A stretch of 60,000 nt of DNA from Owenia fusiformis (GCA_903813345.2 CAIIXF020000009.1:13282347-13342346), one strand, 5' to 3'. Numbered from the stretch's first letter, positions 43,101 to 47,640 are shown. The notes: generated from the letters alone by a model not told the origin. Program-made: numbers and translations.

Positions 43101-44182
43101 CCTAACCTCGAGATCAGAGGTCATTAAAATCAGAGATCATATAGGTCTAGCAGTTCCAAGAATCAGAGATCATTGAGGTCTCACCTTATTGATCCTAAGA
43201 AAGTTTGTTGAGATCTCACCTCGCTGATCTCAAATTCAGAACAACAAGCTAGTCTAAAAATAGATTATCAAACTGGGCAATATCCAAGATCTCAATGTTT
43301 AAGAAATACAGTATATGTATATTTTGAAACATGTTGTGCTTCAAAAGGAACATATTAAGTTTATGAAATATAAAAACCTTTGTAAAAGAATGCATGCAAT
43401 GTATTCTACAATAACTTTTACCATTTTAGAATTTTGAAATGTTTAGTTATATGCATAACTTTTCGATGTATTGTAAATGTTTCTATGCAGCACTGCCATC
43501 TTTCCCTATGACAATTGAAATAAAACATCCTAGTAAAAAGTTTGAATAGAACACCATGTCGCCATCTCTCAAATGATGTATTTCCTCATTGTGATAAACC
43601 CTTGGTCGTTCACATCACTACAGGGATACTCCCCCCCCCCCCTTGAGATACCTGGTTGCTTTTCAGATTAATTTAGTAATTGCTTTAATTTGCCTCAAAA
43701 GTGTGATCCTATTTCGTCACAGGTTATTTTTGACACTTTCCCGTTAGCCTTCATTACCAGGCCTTCATTCCAATTTGCATATTCAAACAGCTCAAATGTT
43801 TGCAGTGCAGTGCCATAATGCAGGGATAGACAACTTATGTTGGAATCTAGATGACATTAATGTTACTTTATTCACTGTACTGTATAAGACTCCCTGTTCA
43901 TGTTTGCCTCGTGCAGTAGGGTTTAGATGTATTTCTCAATATTTTGATCTATGCCTCACCTATTCCTCACCTCAACTCATTGACAAAAGAATTTGCCTTA
44001 TTGATAGATCATTTCTAGGATAAGGTGTTATGTTAGGTTACTACTGCGTATGTTTACATCATATTGTTCTTTATTTCCAGGTACTGATAGGTGTATTTGG
44101 GGGATTGCTCATTCTGTACATAAACTTTATGATCTACTGTTATTTAACAAGGAACGAGGTTCCACTAGATGTGAATGTATGA
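10065..44182 (+). CDS. SEL1L3: SEL1L3-like Sel1-repeat membrane protein, C-terminal 442 residues in 11 exons
   Basis: Joined exons: 10065-10184, 20206-20343, 21001-21237, 21680-21807, 22910-22993, 23304-23394, 23888-23978, 38773-38879, 39602-39729, 40679-40781, 44081-44182. All ten introns are GT-AG, every junction keeps phase, and the total of 1329 nt is divisible by three. Early exons encode Sel1-like repeats, alpha-helical TPR-related units with A-G-D/N and Y-x-x-G spacing. Later exons carry CIWRHYNLS, LLKMGDYQWYGHGG, GLYNIARMVEGG and VIPQHIL, which match the conserved C-terminal region of SEL1L3 rather than SEL1L or SEL1L2. The last exon encodes a membrane helix and a short cytoplasmic tail. 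The molecular role of SEL1L3 is poorly known. The N-terminal half lies upstream of the window or was not recognised. Three TLR genes are nested antisense in its introns. Confidence 0.92.
10310..10870. repeat. Copy 1 of the AATGGCCGCCATTTT dispersed repeat
   Basis: Tandem units of roughly 110-120 bp repeat 'taactcaaatatcagtgg', 'tggttcaaattttatatgctg' and 'ttcaaaatggctgc'. The right end reads GTGGGATTTGCTACTCCCTG, which also closes the copies ending near 19600 and 35640. See the entry at 34495 for the most complete copy. Confidence 0.8.
11034..12302 (-). CDS. TLR-A, C-terminal part: LRRs, LRRCT, membrane helix, TIR domain
   Basis: This 422-codon frame holds the C-terminal half of a Toll-like receptor. 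Leucine-rich repeats occupy about residues 24-146. One C-terminal cysteine cap follows (C148, C150, C174, C196), then a membrane helix at about 200-221 and a TIR domain at about 248-392. TIR box 1 is YDFDGFISYS, box 2 is CLDDRNFRPGPYI with the BB-loop proline present, and box 3 is FWRKM. A single cysteine cap marks the vertebrate-like, single-cysteine-cluster type, unlike the other four receptors here. The frame opens directly after a TAA and has only a TTG at its edge, so it is not an independent gene. It continues the frame at 12299-13408 after a one-base shift. It lies antisense in the first visible SEL1L3 intron. Confidence 0.9.
   Translation of the reverse strand: MKAHVYNNNDCKIEPNFLTCAYGYFESIQVLNLAHNRLLLPKSTNFTLFKNCSKLVHLDISFNNLTNIPINIFKETYSIETINLGGNKLTTFKVNFNTHVQVSLKVLNLSQNAFYDLEEYARNNIAAVAAKKSNSNLTLDLNGNPLMCKCDAFSFIYWMKNHIDIIHQGSNLTCLYINGSQVKFTELDVTYMKFECWKSVIMASGISVGFVLLIVGLVIYGYKRRYKIMYVILHLRALLRRNQLPAVDYDFDGFISYSSLDKNWVLNNIYGKLAAQYGYNICLDDRNFRPGPYISDIIVESISKSNKIILIISQNFLRSGWCKFEMNLARGELSTRGRDCLILILKEPVELLPPELISLTLRSLLETRVYLQWSEENDRKLLFWRKMRNSLGDPRFKGEEDTPYLYQNNDGDDEMNQTLLEP
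12299..13408 (-). CDS. TLR-A, N-terminal part: signal peptide, LRRNT, LRRs (frameshifted)
   Basis: This 369-codon frame starts with a signal peptide (about residues 1-21, ILTLIYLAVVFMNVNG). An N-terminal cysteine cap (CQQCNCTTWTVDC) and leucine-rich repeats such as NITTLDLSGNPIKVLP follow. It stops at TGA 12299-12301, just where the next repeat should begin, and the receptor continues at 11034-12302 in another frame. No intron-sized GT-AG pair is available at the junction. This is therefore either a one-base indel that disables the gene (a unitary or recent pseudogene) or a sequencing error. A second methionine follows the first, so the exact start is uncertain by one codon. Confidence 0.9.
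   Translation of the reverse strand: MMEKQILTLIYLAVVFMNVNGNVNYAEKGELKKIQNDGFSEATPSNDNKCQQCNCTTWTVDCSNRNITSLPLDLPSNITTLDLSGNPIKVLPDYLLGRYYKNLKTLNITEVCLLKNLSAYVFHGLGKLQSLYHRCHHRSVPIKVNPYTFKPLKKIQNIEITGCTRTMYPTARYDWLEAFKGLQNSKIEKITYVYISWIPFIVKEINFKYFENCKLKELYMPNNKITAIETGVVKYLQYLEIIDFSRNMIAAFIPNDFVVPVLYLLSLIHLKVIKVDNSERRMAIDINNPRTVNCGILKWTLPLPLGLEELHISGTMVDSRPSSIPCEMKFQRENRLRILNAADTHVATYFGAPIKGLVNVQQIIDNMSN
13409..14640. other. Non-coding stretch upstream of TLR-A
   Basis: AT-rich sequence that would hold the TLR-A promoter. No clear TATA box or repeat was recognised. Open frames of 60-odd codons here are domain-less. Confidence 0.4.
14640..14805. repeat. Dispersed repeat, related to 19723-19980
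   Basis: It shares with 19800-19980 the order 'tactggacatac', GATACATAAGGG, TTGAACCATTAA, 'gccatg.tatctg' and a tail 'gagccacctggtggtgaaact' / 'agccactttgtgttgaaact'. Here the tail is immediately followed by a hAT insertion. Confidence 0.65.
14814..15571 (-). mobile_element. Non-autonomous hAT transposon with transposase C-terminal relic
   Basis: A 758-bp element with ends TAGGGATGGGACGG and CCGTCCCACCCCTA (near-perfect inverted repeats). It is flanked by the exact 8-bp duplication GTAACTAC (14806-14813 and 15572-15579), the hAT target-site length. On the minus strand, within about 15060-15245, a frame reads YPRLAEVARVLLGIPATSVP and SGRVFSTAGDIL, the hAT C-terminal dimerisation domain. The rest of the transposase is gone. 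Ends are enriched in CGGTTCGGTTCGG, with the complementary CCGAAAACCGATCCGAA near the right end. Confidence 0.9.
15800..16778. repeat. 89-bp satellite array, about 10 copies
   Basis: Units start at regular 89-bp steps (15872, 15961, 16050, 16139, 16228, 16317 and so on) and are almost identical, differing by single bases or a one-base change in a G run. The first unit is more divergent. Each unit holds short hairpins such as GGCTTTTGGGAAGCC and the near-palindrome CACACTTAAGGTGTG. Open frames repeated on the minus strand (MWVAPLCTYYGFPKAK type) come from the repeat. A mariner inserted in the last unit; the rest of that unit lies at about 17840-17875. Confidence 0.95.
16780..17837 (-). mobile_element. 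Mariner-like transposon inserted in the 89-bp satellite
   Basis: A 1058-bp element bounded by TA (16778-16779, 17838-17839) with inverted ends CAGGGTGATCATTAAGTTCT / AGAACTTAGTGATCACCCTG. On the minus strand, 17301-17504 encodes APHTTLEELGFTQV and APYSPD, the mariner transposase region around the third catalytic acid. Further on (about 17100-17260), FDSDKEL and EDWN are recognisable in shifting frames, as in mariner C-termini. It is broken by frameshifts and stops, so inactive. Confidence 0.9.
17838..17880. repeat. Orphaned fragment of the 89-bp satellite
   Basis: GCCTTGGGGGCGATTTGGCT and TTTTGGGAAGC are satellite sequence resuming immediately right of the mariner. This shows that the transposon landed inside the array. 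Confidence 0.85.
17900..18490 (-). mobile_element. LINE 3' end with RT C-terminal fragment
   Basis: Minus-strand 18166-18462 encodes a fragment with FRDPSCPCGFRNQ and HYLLDCPQTHDAR, the C-C-H-C zinc-knuckle tail common at the end of LINE ORF2 proteins. The lower-coordinate side ends in a T run (about 17922-17931), the complement of a poly-A tail. The 3' untranslated part closely matches a second copy at 58140-58385 (shared AACAAGCCTA, CACATTATTGGCTTGTG). Confidence 0.85.
18616..18761. mobile_element. 146-bp foldback MITE
   Basis: Nearly the whole element is an inverted repeat: TAATGCCTGGGTCACAT at the left and ATGTGACCACGGCATTA at the right. Internal arms share GCTCCGAT and the GC-rich CGGCCGGGCGCC around ACTCAATCGGCCGG. 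There is no coding capacity. It would form a long hairpin. Confidence 0.85.
18780..19610. repeat. Copy 2 of the AATGGCCGCCATTTT dispersed repeat
   Basis: It starts CCGTCTGTTTGTCTTGGCAA with TAACTCAA and proceeds through five or six degenerate units with 'tttcaaaatggccaccatttt' and 'tatatgctgatgcct'. It closes near 'gtgggaattgctgctctgtggagttac', the same right end as the copies at 10310-10870 and 34495-35650. Confidence 0.85.
19723..19980. mobile_element. MITE-like element with degenerate inverted ends
   Basis: The left end 'ttactagtttcaccaccaggtcgctaaatcgggtcag' is the diverged complement of the right end (about 19925-19978: 'ctgccctaaattagccactttgtgttgaaactactaa'). Its right half is repeated at 14640-14805. 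Confidence 0.6.
20206..20343 (+). CDS. SEL1L3: SEL1L3 exon b
   Basis: Acceptor TTTTTACTACAG and donor GTG|GTAAGC bound 46 codons in phase 0. It encodes LAKMLHWGSQGVARNPQKAA and then a repeat boundary AGDAESMYNYGFILM, which is typical Sel1 spacing. Confidence 0.93.
21001..21237 (+). CDS. SEL1L3: SEL1L3 exon c
   Basis: This exon has 79 codons in phase 0, with acceptor CGTTTTTCAG and donor CAA|GTAAGT. It holds about two Sel1 repeats: GIEKDITLGLHYMEMAAEL with NAFNMLGWYA, and KAAYWYSKGAEMGNPEANT with NMGYFYQGG. Confidence 0.95.
21680..21807 (+). CDS. SEL1L3: SEL1L3 exon d
   Basis: Acceptor GATTTTCAG; 42 codons plus two bases, then donor TT|GTAAGT. It encodes NLAAEYFLTAANMGQLDAGI, another Sel1 unit. 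The split leucine codon is completed by exon e. Confidence 0.94.
21829..22563. mobile_element. Foldback element in a SEL1L3 intron
   Basis: An inner palindrome runs 22384-22553 (arms opening CAAATAGTGACTGCC and closing GGCAGTCACTATTTG, with ATATCCTCTACAAT in mirror). A wider pair matches TTATTATATACCC near 21846 with its complement near 22369. The 11-bp direct repeat GTATAGTGTTT flanks the whole (21829-21839 and 22553-22563) and may be the target duplication. Exact limits and class are uncertain. It sits between SEL1L3 exons d and e. Confidence 0.6.
22575..22750. repeat. Copy of the GTGTTC-rich dispersed repeat
   Basis: It contains AACACCAAAAAGAGTTCACA, AGAGGTGTTCATATTAGAG and AGGTGTTTGGGTC, as in the other copies of this family. 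Intronic. Confidence 0.55.
22910..22993 (+). CDS. SEL1L3: SEL1L3 exon e
   Basis: Acceptor TTGTATTGCAG and donor TG|GTGAGT. It encodes WARHIAEQNPAIGKVL and MAYKEGNW, with the last tryptophan codon split across the next intron. The AEQ..P..G..L segment is typical of SEL1L3. Confidence 0.94.
23304..23394 (+). CDS. SEL1L3: SEL1L3 exon f
   Basis: Acceptor ATATGATAG and donor CAG|GTAAAT. It encodes EVALLFYMMAADVGLEVANF followed by NLAHLCEEHQ, a Sel1 unit. Confidence 0.94.
23420..23830. repeat. Degenerate tandem repeat of about 40 bp
   Basis: Loose repeats of 'ctacagtaaaacctgtctaaagtgaa' fill the intron between SEL1L3 exons f and g. The motif resembles the 'acctgt...gaac' core of the GTGTTC family, so this may be an expanded form of it. 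Confidence 0.65.
23888..23978 (+). CDS. SEL1L3: SEL1L3 exon g
   Basis: Acceptor TTTGTTTTTTAG and donor TTAG|GTAAGT, ending in phase 1. It encodes GEIAQFISGDCIWRHYNLSS, including the C-W-R-x-Y-N signature of SEL1L3. The following intron (23979-38772) contains TLR-B and TLR-C on the opposite strand. The TLR-B stop codon lies only about 300 bp from this exon. Confidence 0.94.
24278..24615 (-). CDS. TLR-B exon 2: second half of the TIR domain
   Basis: The acceptor is ATATTTCAG on the minus strand, and the exon starts GAGACATCTTGGTGG at 24615. Joined to exon 1 in phase 1 it reads FMAG then DILVDVITENIEQAQRTIMI, followed by LSRHFLES, the TIR core after box 2. The domain continues through HPDQMLIPILMDDFP and YLQAHTYLEGSDAWFKKKL (the box 3 region) to a TAA at 24278-24280. 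The 3' end lies about 300 bp from SEL1L3 exon g on the other strand, so transcripts could overlap tail to tail. Confidence 0.94.
24966..25157. mobile_element. GTAGCCAGGGGG-family foldback element in the TLR-B intron
   Basis: The ends are GGCGTAGCCAGGGGG and GCTGGCTACGCCCC, inverted relative to each other, with an inner poly-C tract. Related elements occur at 30557, 33670, 38514, 59082 and at the window's right edge. Non-coding. Confidence 0.75.
25250..26975 (-). CDS. TLR-B exon 1: ectodomain, membrane helix, TIR boxes 1-2
   Basis: Exons 1 and 2 encode a 687-residue Toll-like receptor. It has a signal peptide (about 1-19), an N-terminal cysteine region (CDNPCQCRF) and leucine-rich repeats. 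A first cysteine cap (NPLVCDCNMYETF) is followed by a second N-terminal cap (CHKACECHYIPHES), more repeats and a last cap (NPFKCDCSSLWMEEW). The membrane helix is at about 495-518 and TIR starts near residue 538 (DAFVCFDMND). Two cysteine clusters make it the multiple-cluster, Toll-like type. Box 2 is CIPERDFMAG: the BB-loop proline of vertebrate TLRs is alanine. The intron (24616-25249) is phase 1 and cuts the codon after RDFMA. TLR-E is its inverted paralogue. Ligand and pathway are unknown. Confidence 0.95.
26976..27580. other. Upstream region of TLR-B
   Basis: AT-rich sequence with three copies of TTGGTACTATTT-like text (about 27022-27185). It would contain the TLR-B promoter. No defined element recognised. 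Confidence 0.35.
27585..27880. mobile_element. G/C-run foldback element
   Basis: It starts ATGGCGGATCGGGGG and ends CCCCCTGTTGGTTCCTGGATC followed by CACCACTG, so the ends are loosely inverted (GGCGGATC / GGATCCACC). The interior holds poly-C and poly-G runs and repeated GGGCCT words. Open frames across it are compositional artefacts. Confidence 0.6.
27881..28485. other. Non-coding stretch between TLR-B and TLR-C
   Basis: No gene or clear repeat was recognised. Confidence 0.4.
28486..28650. mobile_element. MITE with 28-bp inverted ends
   Basis: The left end ACGAAGCTCTCTTTTAAGAA with GCAAAGTCAAA pairs with the right end TTTGACTTTGCTTCTCAAAA and GAGAGCTTCGT. The spacer of about 100 bp has no coding capacity. 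Confidence 0.8.
28651..30550. other. Non-coding stretch downstream of TLR-C
   Basis: No gene is supported. A poly-C tract lies at about 29027-29039. Confidence 0.4.
30557..30665. mobile_element. Short GTAGCCAGG-family element
   Basis: Ends are GGCCTATAGCCAGGCCCCCT and AACCTGGTTACGCCACGGGC, inverted, with a poly-C tract inside. It begins where the TLR-C/TLR-D 3' homology ends (about 30668), so its insertion may define that border. Confidence 0.65.
30768..33137 (-). CDS. TLR-C: multiple-cysteine-cluster Toll-like receptor, intact, intronless
   Basis: A single open frame of 789 residues from the ATG at 33137. An upstream in-frame ATG at 33152 exists, but the paralogue TLR-D starts at the MKM(L/Q)FF position. 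Order: signal peptide (about 1-20), leucine-rich repeats, cap 1 (NPITCDCNMYETK), cap 2 (CPEKCTCIRKPDM), more repeats, cap 3 (NQLVCDCSTVWLKPW), membrane helix (about 498-520), and TIR from about residue 544 (EYDVFVGYVTQD). Box 2 is CIHNRDFEVG, with valine where vertebrate TLRs have proline, as in Drosophila Toll; the box 3 region is DDPWFDKKIKD. After the TIR comes an unusual tail of about 105 residues, rich in NGH motifs and ending RYENVVYEIDPEDINVV. It is nested antisense in the 14.8-kb SEL1L3 intron, head-to-tail with TLR-B. Confidence 0.96.
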   Translation of the reverse strand: MKMLFFAAIALCVLLNYTTADNNSNCTVSGSGVLKISCQNGADINNIEIATIDTAHVHTLDMTHNYLTNIPRWICEFKNLVKLDLSHNTIKEIPHDIFQCGSFPNFPTMQIIDLSFNKIRRIPSGVFDNLVINALNINNNDIEMIEHGVFSKEHNFYHINCSYNQLTSLDSIFLQLLAQDPPWENAIYKRFDFSHNEIYKFHYTGFELDFSKVYNFHFNLQYNKFKYINLDLFRPFNIHDLNDLITLFSINGFLYIDFSNNPITCDCNMYETKTMLMTMLSFPYLPEIFRDWAVQSTVCMYPADVRGKPLSKLDDTQLICNITEKCPEKCTCIRKPDMKRLEVNCSSQSLEELPNSLPLIQNDNSELINLDMSGNLLSEIKNRSYLPNLGTFDVSSNRLNTIEDEALDNLNAIQKWYLHDNQFSTLPSKMKDMPFPNLSKLTLHGNQLVCDCSTVWLKPWLWALTEHKRLQYPRMITCETGDIIMEYDFNEDLCNINWGLVVGLPMLFLTLVAIGLITLYCFRNVIVLFIRKRREYKEIPEGKEYDVFVGYVTQDVMWIRNVLIPLLEPKYKLCIHNRDFEVGKPIVDNIANSIEKSQRSIMVLSPRFLESGWCKEEFLIAHRQYMLNPSQVLIPILLPDFDTTQEMPSHVKCYLQAHTYLKCDDPWFDKKIKDQMPKTSITEYKEEMNNQRHLAVKIDNNDDIKELNDAIPDAIRVSTISNGTVIPNILNGHIPNEKPQNGHVENGHIKHIEGAPNGQINEENIKNNRENIRYENVVYEIDPEDINVV
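33153..33650. other. Upstream region of TLR-C
   Basis: AT-rich, expected to contain the promoter. No similarity to the TLR-D upstream region was evident by eye. Confidence 0.35.
33670..33838. mobile_element. GTAGCCAGG-family element
   Basis: It starts GGGCATAGCCAGGGGGTACG and ends TTGCTGGCTACAAATG, with A-rich and C-rich runs inside. Eroded copy. Confidence 0.6.
33855..34035. repeat. Copy of the GTGTTC-rich dispersed repeat
   Basis: Repeated words AGTGAACACCT, CTCAAGAACACC and AGGTGTTCACTATG, as elsewhere in this family. Confidence 0.6.
34495..35650. repeat. Most complete copy of the AATGGCCGCCATTTT dispersed repeat
   Basis: The left end is ATCGAACGAAGTTCGGAGGG followed by a run of CCGT tetranucleotides and 'gggcaataactcaaatac'. 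Then come four units of about 130-150 bp containing AGTGGAGCGATTTTGTTCAT, 'ggtatgtgaatactataagcatggcacactgtc' and paired AAAATGGCCGCCATTTT palindromes. It closes near 'gatgggattcgctactctttggtgttgcc'. The internal unit number differs from copies at 10310 and 18780. Partial copies lie at 46660, 50490 and 56345. Class unknown. Confidence 0.85.
35760..35935. repeat. Short stretch with repeated CACCCACCTGA
   Basis: CACCCACCTGA occurs twice and CACCCACTTGAG once within 150 bp, in A-rich text. Possibly another dispersed element fragment. Non-coding. Confidence 0.4.
35940..38510. other. Non-coding intronic stretch
   Basis: SEL1L3 intron sequence between TLR-C and exon h. No gene found. Near 38363-38450 the words 'cgtaacttacgat' and 'atcgtaagttacgatcg' form a small inverted repeat, perhaps a MITE end. 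Confidence 0.4.
38514..38731. mobile_element. GTAGCCAGGGGG-family foldback element (best copy)
   Basis: 218 bp with exact inverted ends CAGGCCCGTAGCCAGG and CCTGGCTACGGGCCTG, two poly-C tracts and a short AT-rich middle. It ends 41 bp before SEL1L3 exon h, so it lies in the branch-point neighbourhood of that acceptor. Confidence 0.85.
38773..38879 (+). CDS. SEL1L3: SEL1L3 exon h
   Basis: Acceptor CATGTGTTTCAG and donor GAG|GTAATC. It encodes LLKMGDYQWYGHGGAKNISA and AVNMYTLATEKKNAE, a Sel1 unit with the family's KMGDY...YGH core. Confidence 0.94.
39602..39729 (+). CDS. SEL1L3: SEL1L3 exon i
   Basis: Acceptor TTTTTGTTTGCAG and donor CCAG|GTAAAA. It encodes GLYNIARMVEGGEVIPQHIL and a segment ending VTLLMELFTR, matching the SEL1L3 region just before the membrane helix. 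Confidence 0.94.
39898..40339 (+). mobile_element. Internally deleted Tc1/mariner element
   Basis: A 442-bp element between TA dinucleotides (39896-39897, 40340-40341). Ends CAGGGTGTCCAAAAAACACA and TTCTTACGGACATCCTG share AAGAAAGTTGAA in inverted orientation. The plus-strand frame near 40125-40203 reads INNFALQIELSMERRGAHLG then HVL, reminiscent of the C-terminal R..C...G.H.E.V pattern of IS630/Tc1-mariner transposases. Non-autonomous; in the SEL1L3 intron between exons i and j. Confidence 0.8.
40679..40781 (+). CDS. SEL1L3: SEL1L3 exon j
   Basis: Acceptor TTATTTTCCAG and donor AAG|GTCAGT. It encodes CSEMNEQESWLPCILSYYNV and then QDVWQRYHTHIK, leading into the transmembrane exon. The family keeps the C...N.ES..PC pattern here. 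Confidence 0.93.
40790..42260. other. Non-coding intronic stretch
   Basis: SEL1L3 intron between exons j and k. No gene or clear repeat was recognised. Confidence 0.4.
42265..42450. repeat. Copy of the GTGTTC-rich dispersed repeat
   Basis: It opens ACAGTAAAACCTGTACATA, contains GAGAGAGGTGTTCATTAAG and AGGGTGTTCACTAGAGACAAG, and closes ACAGGTTTTACG, so its ends are inverted (AAAACCTGT / ACAGGTTTT). Confidence 0.65.
44081..44182 (+). CDS. SEL1L3: SEL1L3 exon k (last coding exon)
   Basis: Acceptor TTTATTTCCAG, then 33 codons and stop TGA. It encodes VLIGVFGGLLILYINFMIYC, a membrane helix, and a short tail YLTRNEVPLDVNV. Its placement right at the C-terminus fits a single-pass membrane protein. 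No single polyadenylation site can be chosen; AATAAA occurs at about 46963 and a weaker ATTAAA near 44328. Confidence 0.9.
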   Translation, partial: VLIGVFGGLLILYINFMIYCYLTRNEVPLDVNV

Positions 44183-44510
44183 AGGACTAGAAGATTGAAT
44201 TCAGCATTTTCTTCTCATGGTTTACTTAAAAAGACTAAAATGGATGAACTCACTGTGTGTAACAAGTGTCATTTTGTACTCACCATCCGGAAGTTGTAAA
44301 ATTGTTATAACTACCCTTTTTATTTGATTAAAGCTTGACATTGTTCTTGGCTTTACTATGTATCTTGAAATCTCATTTTTATAAAAGTTTAGGAGATCTG
44401 CATTTTTAGCCATTGAGGACTTATATTTTCTGATGACATATTTGTATTCTGTATATTATTCTTTCATATGCAGTTATTTTCCTGTGTACCATTTGCCAGG
44501 ATTTTTGGCT
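44183..44510 (+). other. 3' untranslated region of SEL1L3 (start)
   Basis: Sequence following the TGA. A weak ATTAAA signal occurs near 44328; where the transcript ends is not determinable. Confidence 0.4.
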
Positions 44511-44511
44511 C

Positions 44512-45660
44512 ACACAGTGAGCCTATGGGATCGACCAGGCGTCCGTCCGTTGGTCCGTCCGTCCGTCCATTGGTCTGTCTGTCCGTCCGTCCGTCAACAT
44601 TGTTAAAAATCTACTCTTTCAAACATCACAAATATTAAATTATAATCCACATGTCAAAAAAAACAATCTAGTTGCATTTGAATGGAATTAAAATAATTCA
44701 GTTTGAAATATTTGTTAAATCAAGAAATTAAATGACTTTTGTCAGTTGTCTCCATATTATGAATGGTGTTTTGACTCCACCGGCATCACCACTGCCATCT
44801 ATTTATACATCTAAATAGCAAGTCCTCTATTTACATCATCTTCTGTAGTAATTGTTACAATTTCGCAGATGCAGCTTGCAATTTTAAATGTTATATTAAT
44901 GCCTTGATCATTGTAATGTATTGGAACCTTAGTGCAGAAGAGGTAATTTAAAAATCACTAAGGAGAGCACTTCGAGGCTCTATTTTGCTCGAGTATAATG
45001 ACTTTGAGGACATTTAACCTCTGACAAATGTTGATTTTTATGTTACCACTAAGAAGTGGTAACATATTGTTTTGGTCTCCGTTTTTTGTGGCGGCAGTTG
45101 GTGGTTGGCATTCGGTGGGTGGTGGGCGGTGGTTGGCATCTATAAAAAATTCTTAAAACTTCCAATAACTTAACAAATAAGACTGACTTCAACTTTTTTT
45201 CCAAATCAGACTTTACATTTAAGATTTGACCTTCAATGGCCTTTTCAAGGTCAAAAAAGGTTAAAATAGTCAAAAAAGTATTTTTGCAACTTGCTTCAAA
45301 TTGACCAATTTTTTCAAAATCATCTTCAAGTTATTAAAAGCTCAAATCTGACTACAGATTTGACCTTCAATGACATTCTCAACATCAAAAAAGATTTGAC
45401 CTTCAATGACCTTCTCAAGGTCAAAAAGTTTTTTTTTAACTTGCTTCAACCTAACCAATTGTTTTCAAAATCATCTACAAGTTCTCAGAAGTTCAAATCT
45501 GACTTTAGATTTTAGATTTCACCTTCAATGACCTTCTCAGGGTCCAAAGACTTGCTTCAAATTGACCATTTTTTCAAAATCATCTAGAGTTCTCAGAAAT
45601 TCAAATCTGACTTATGATTGAACTAATTATATTGTGAGCAACTAAGTGGTGACATGTAAC
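44512..45660. repeat. Compound repeat: GTCCGTCCGT element and TGACCTTCAATGACCTT tandem
   Basis: From 44512, GGCTCACACAGTGAGCCTAT (a hairpin) leads into a CCGT run. From about 45045, AGTGGTAACATATTGTTTT opens a second element, matched near its end by AGTGGTGACATGTAACC (about 45650). Between about 45180 and 45610 lie three to four units of about 110 bp with TTTGACCTTCAATGACCTTC, 'tcaaggtcaaaaa', 'cttgcttcaaattgacca' and 'ttctcagaagttcaaatctgact'. Non-coding. Confidence 0.75.
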
Positions 45661-46032
45661 CATGGCAACAAATAGTGATAGCTATTAGAATGAACCATAG
45701 CAATTACTTGACAAAAAATTTGAGCACATACAAACATACAGTATAATGGAAGTATTTAGATTTTTAGCAATATTTGTTACCATGCAAATATTGTAGGATA
45801 TGTTGTAATAAAACATTAACTAAAGTGCATTATATTAGAAATTATGTGTGCAATCAGGCTGATTTTATGTCACAAATTTTGTTACATGAAAATGGTTTTC
45901 AATGAAGTATCTAACATGAATGCATGTTTTAAGTACAATAATCAATGCACAATTCAAGATCAGTCTTGTTGCAGTCTTTCATGTTTGTTTTTCCACTGTA
46001 AGTTACAGTGTTGATGTTTATATGTACATGTA

Positions 46033-46423
46033 AAGTCCATTTCACTGCTTCAGTTCGTCAGTAGAACGGCAAAAATAAGAAATTGGGAGACCATTGTGCA
46101 ATAATATATGGAAAAGTATATTCATAATGTACATGAATGACATTTGTATATCTTGGATTGCTTCTAGTTTGGCTTATAAAGTGTGTGGCCTCTTATATTT
46201 AGATGTTTCTCTGCCATGTTATTTTCAATAAGATTAACATGGCTGAAATTCTTCAAATTACAAGATGGCACAGGCTTATTGCACAAAAAACTAAAAAATC
46301 TGAAATATACAAATGTCGTTCATGTACATTATGAATATACTTTTCCATATATTATTGCACAATAGTCTCCCAATTTCTTATTTTTGCCGTTCTACTGACG
46401 AACTGAAGCAGTGAAATGGACTC
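46033..46423. mobile_element. 391-bp MITE with inverted ends of about 130 bp
   Basis: Left arm (46033-about 46163) and right arm (about 46305-46423) are mirror copies opening AAGTCCATTTCACTGCTTCA and closing TGAAGCAGTGAAATGGACT. TA flanks both sides (46031-46032, 46424-46425), suggesting a Tc1/mariner-mobilised MITE. The middle is unrelated AT-rich sequence. Confidence 0.88.
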
Positions 46424-46659
46424 TAGATACATTAGTAGTTGTATATACATGTAATACTGCACTGTATGTATTATATATACTTCTAATTATGTTCTGTAAA
46501 TATAATACCTTGGTACTAAAAAGGGCTCACTATCTAATGCAGGTCTTATATGTGAATACCAATCAAATGTTGATGCCAACCTTTTTTGTAAGTATTTAAG
46601 CAATGACTAATAAATGCATCAATTTAAGTATCCATCTGAACATAGTTCAGAAGAGATAA

Positions 46660-46815
46660 TACAGATCTGTCTGTCCATTTGTCCATCCCTCCGTCTGTCT
46701 GGGCAATAACTCAAATACCAGTTGACAGATTCAGTTCACATTTTGTAGGCTGTTGTCAAAATGGCTGCCATATTTCATAGAAAATTGTAATCTTTCATCT
46801 CTCAAAAAGAGTTAG
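46660..46815. repeat. Truncated copy of the AATGGCCGCCATTTT dispersed repeat
   Basis: A run of CCGT/CTGT words, GGGCAATAACTCAAATACCA and 'tcaaaatggctgccatatttc' identify the family. The right end is missing. Confidence 0.75.
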
Positions 46816-46959
46816 TGCGAGTAATAGGTTGTTCAGAACTTTTTAATTTTAAGATCAGCTTAAGAGACTGAGCTTTACTTTTGATATGTTCTATGTAAGG
46901 CATCTTGTGGTTTTTATTTGTATATAGCTAAATAGGATTTTTCTACTTTTGTTAAGAAA

Positions 46960-47640
46960 ATAAATAAAGCATTACTTTATCTTTGAAAATAGTATTTTTT
47001 GTATTTATATATTCCTTCTCTTGTATATCTTCTATTATTTCAAATAATTCTTTGTCAAACTAGCATTTAAAGATGTATAACATTAAATGATTAGACTTTG
47101 GGTTAAACTTCAAATACAAACATTTGAAAGATACTGATTTGACCTTGACAGTGTGTTGAGGTGTTCTAATATTGTATTTTTATTGTATCATGTCTTTGAC
47201 TTACTTCCATGGCTTTCCCAAATGTTATTGAAATTGACAAATACGTTTTTGGAAAACTGAAAGCATAATAACCAATGGGAAAAACAAAAGGTATATTATA
47301 AATAGAAACTTCATTAAAAAGAATATTGAAAAGCACTATTCTAAGAAAATATACCCCAAATAAGGATTACTCGAGAGTGTTAAGTTACTCCAACCCCTGG
47401 GATATCTCACGACCAATAATCGCACACTAGGAAGCTTAAATAAGTGAAAATCAATATTTATAGAATATGATATAACAAGTCTTTAAGTGGTTAATTCAAA
47501 AAAAACTACTTCAATACCAAGTATTGTATTGTGCCATATATCTAGGGGCATACATAAGACCTGTATAAATACTAATGATTTCCGCATCTAATCAGAAATA
47601 CTGGATGAGTTAGGAAAGTGAAGTTTCACAAACATGAATA
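46960..47640. other. Non-coding stretch upstream of TLR-D
   Basis: AATAAA at about 46963 could serve SEL1L3. No gene or clear repeat otherwise. Confidence 0.35.
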
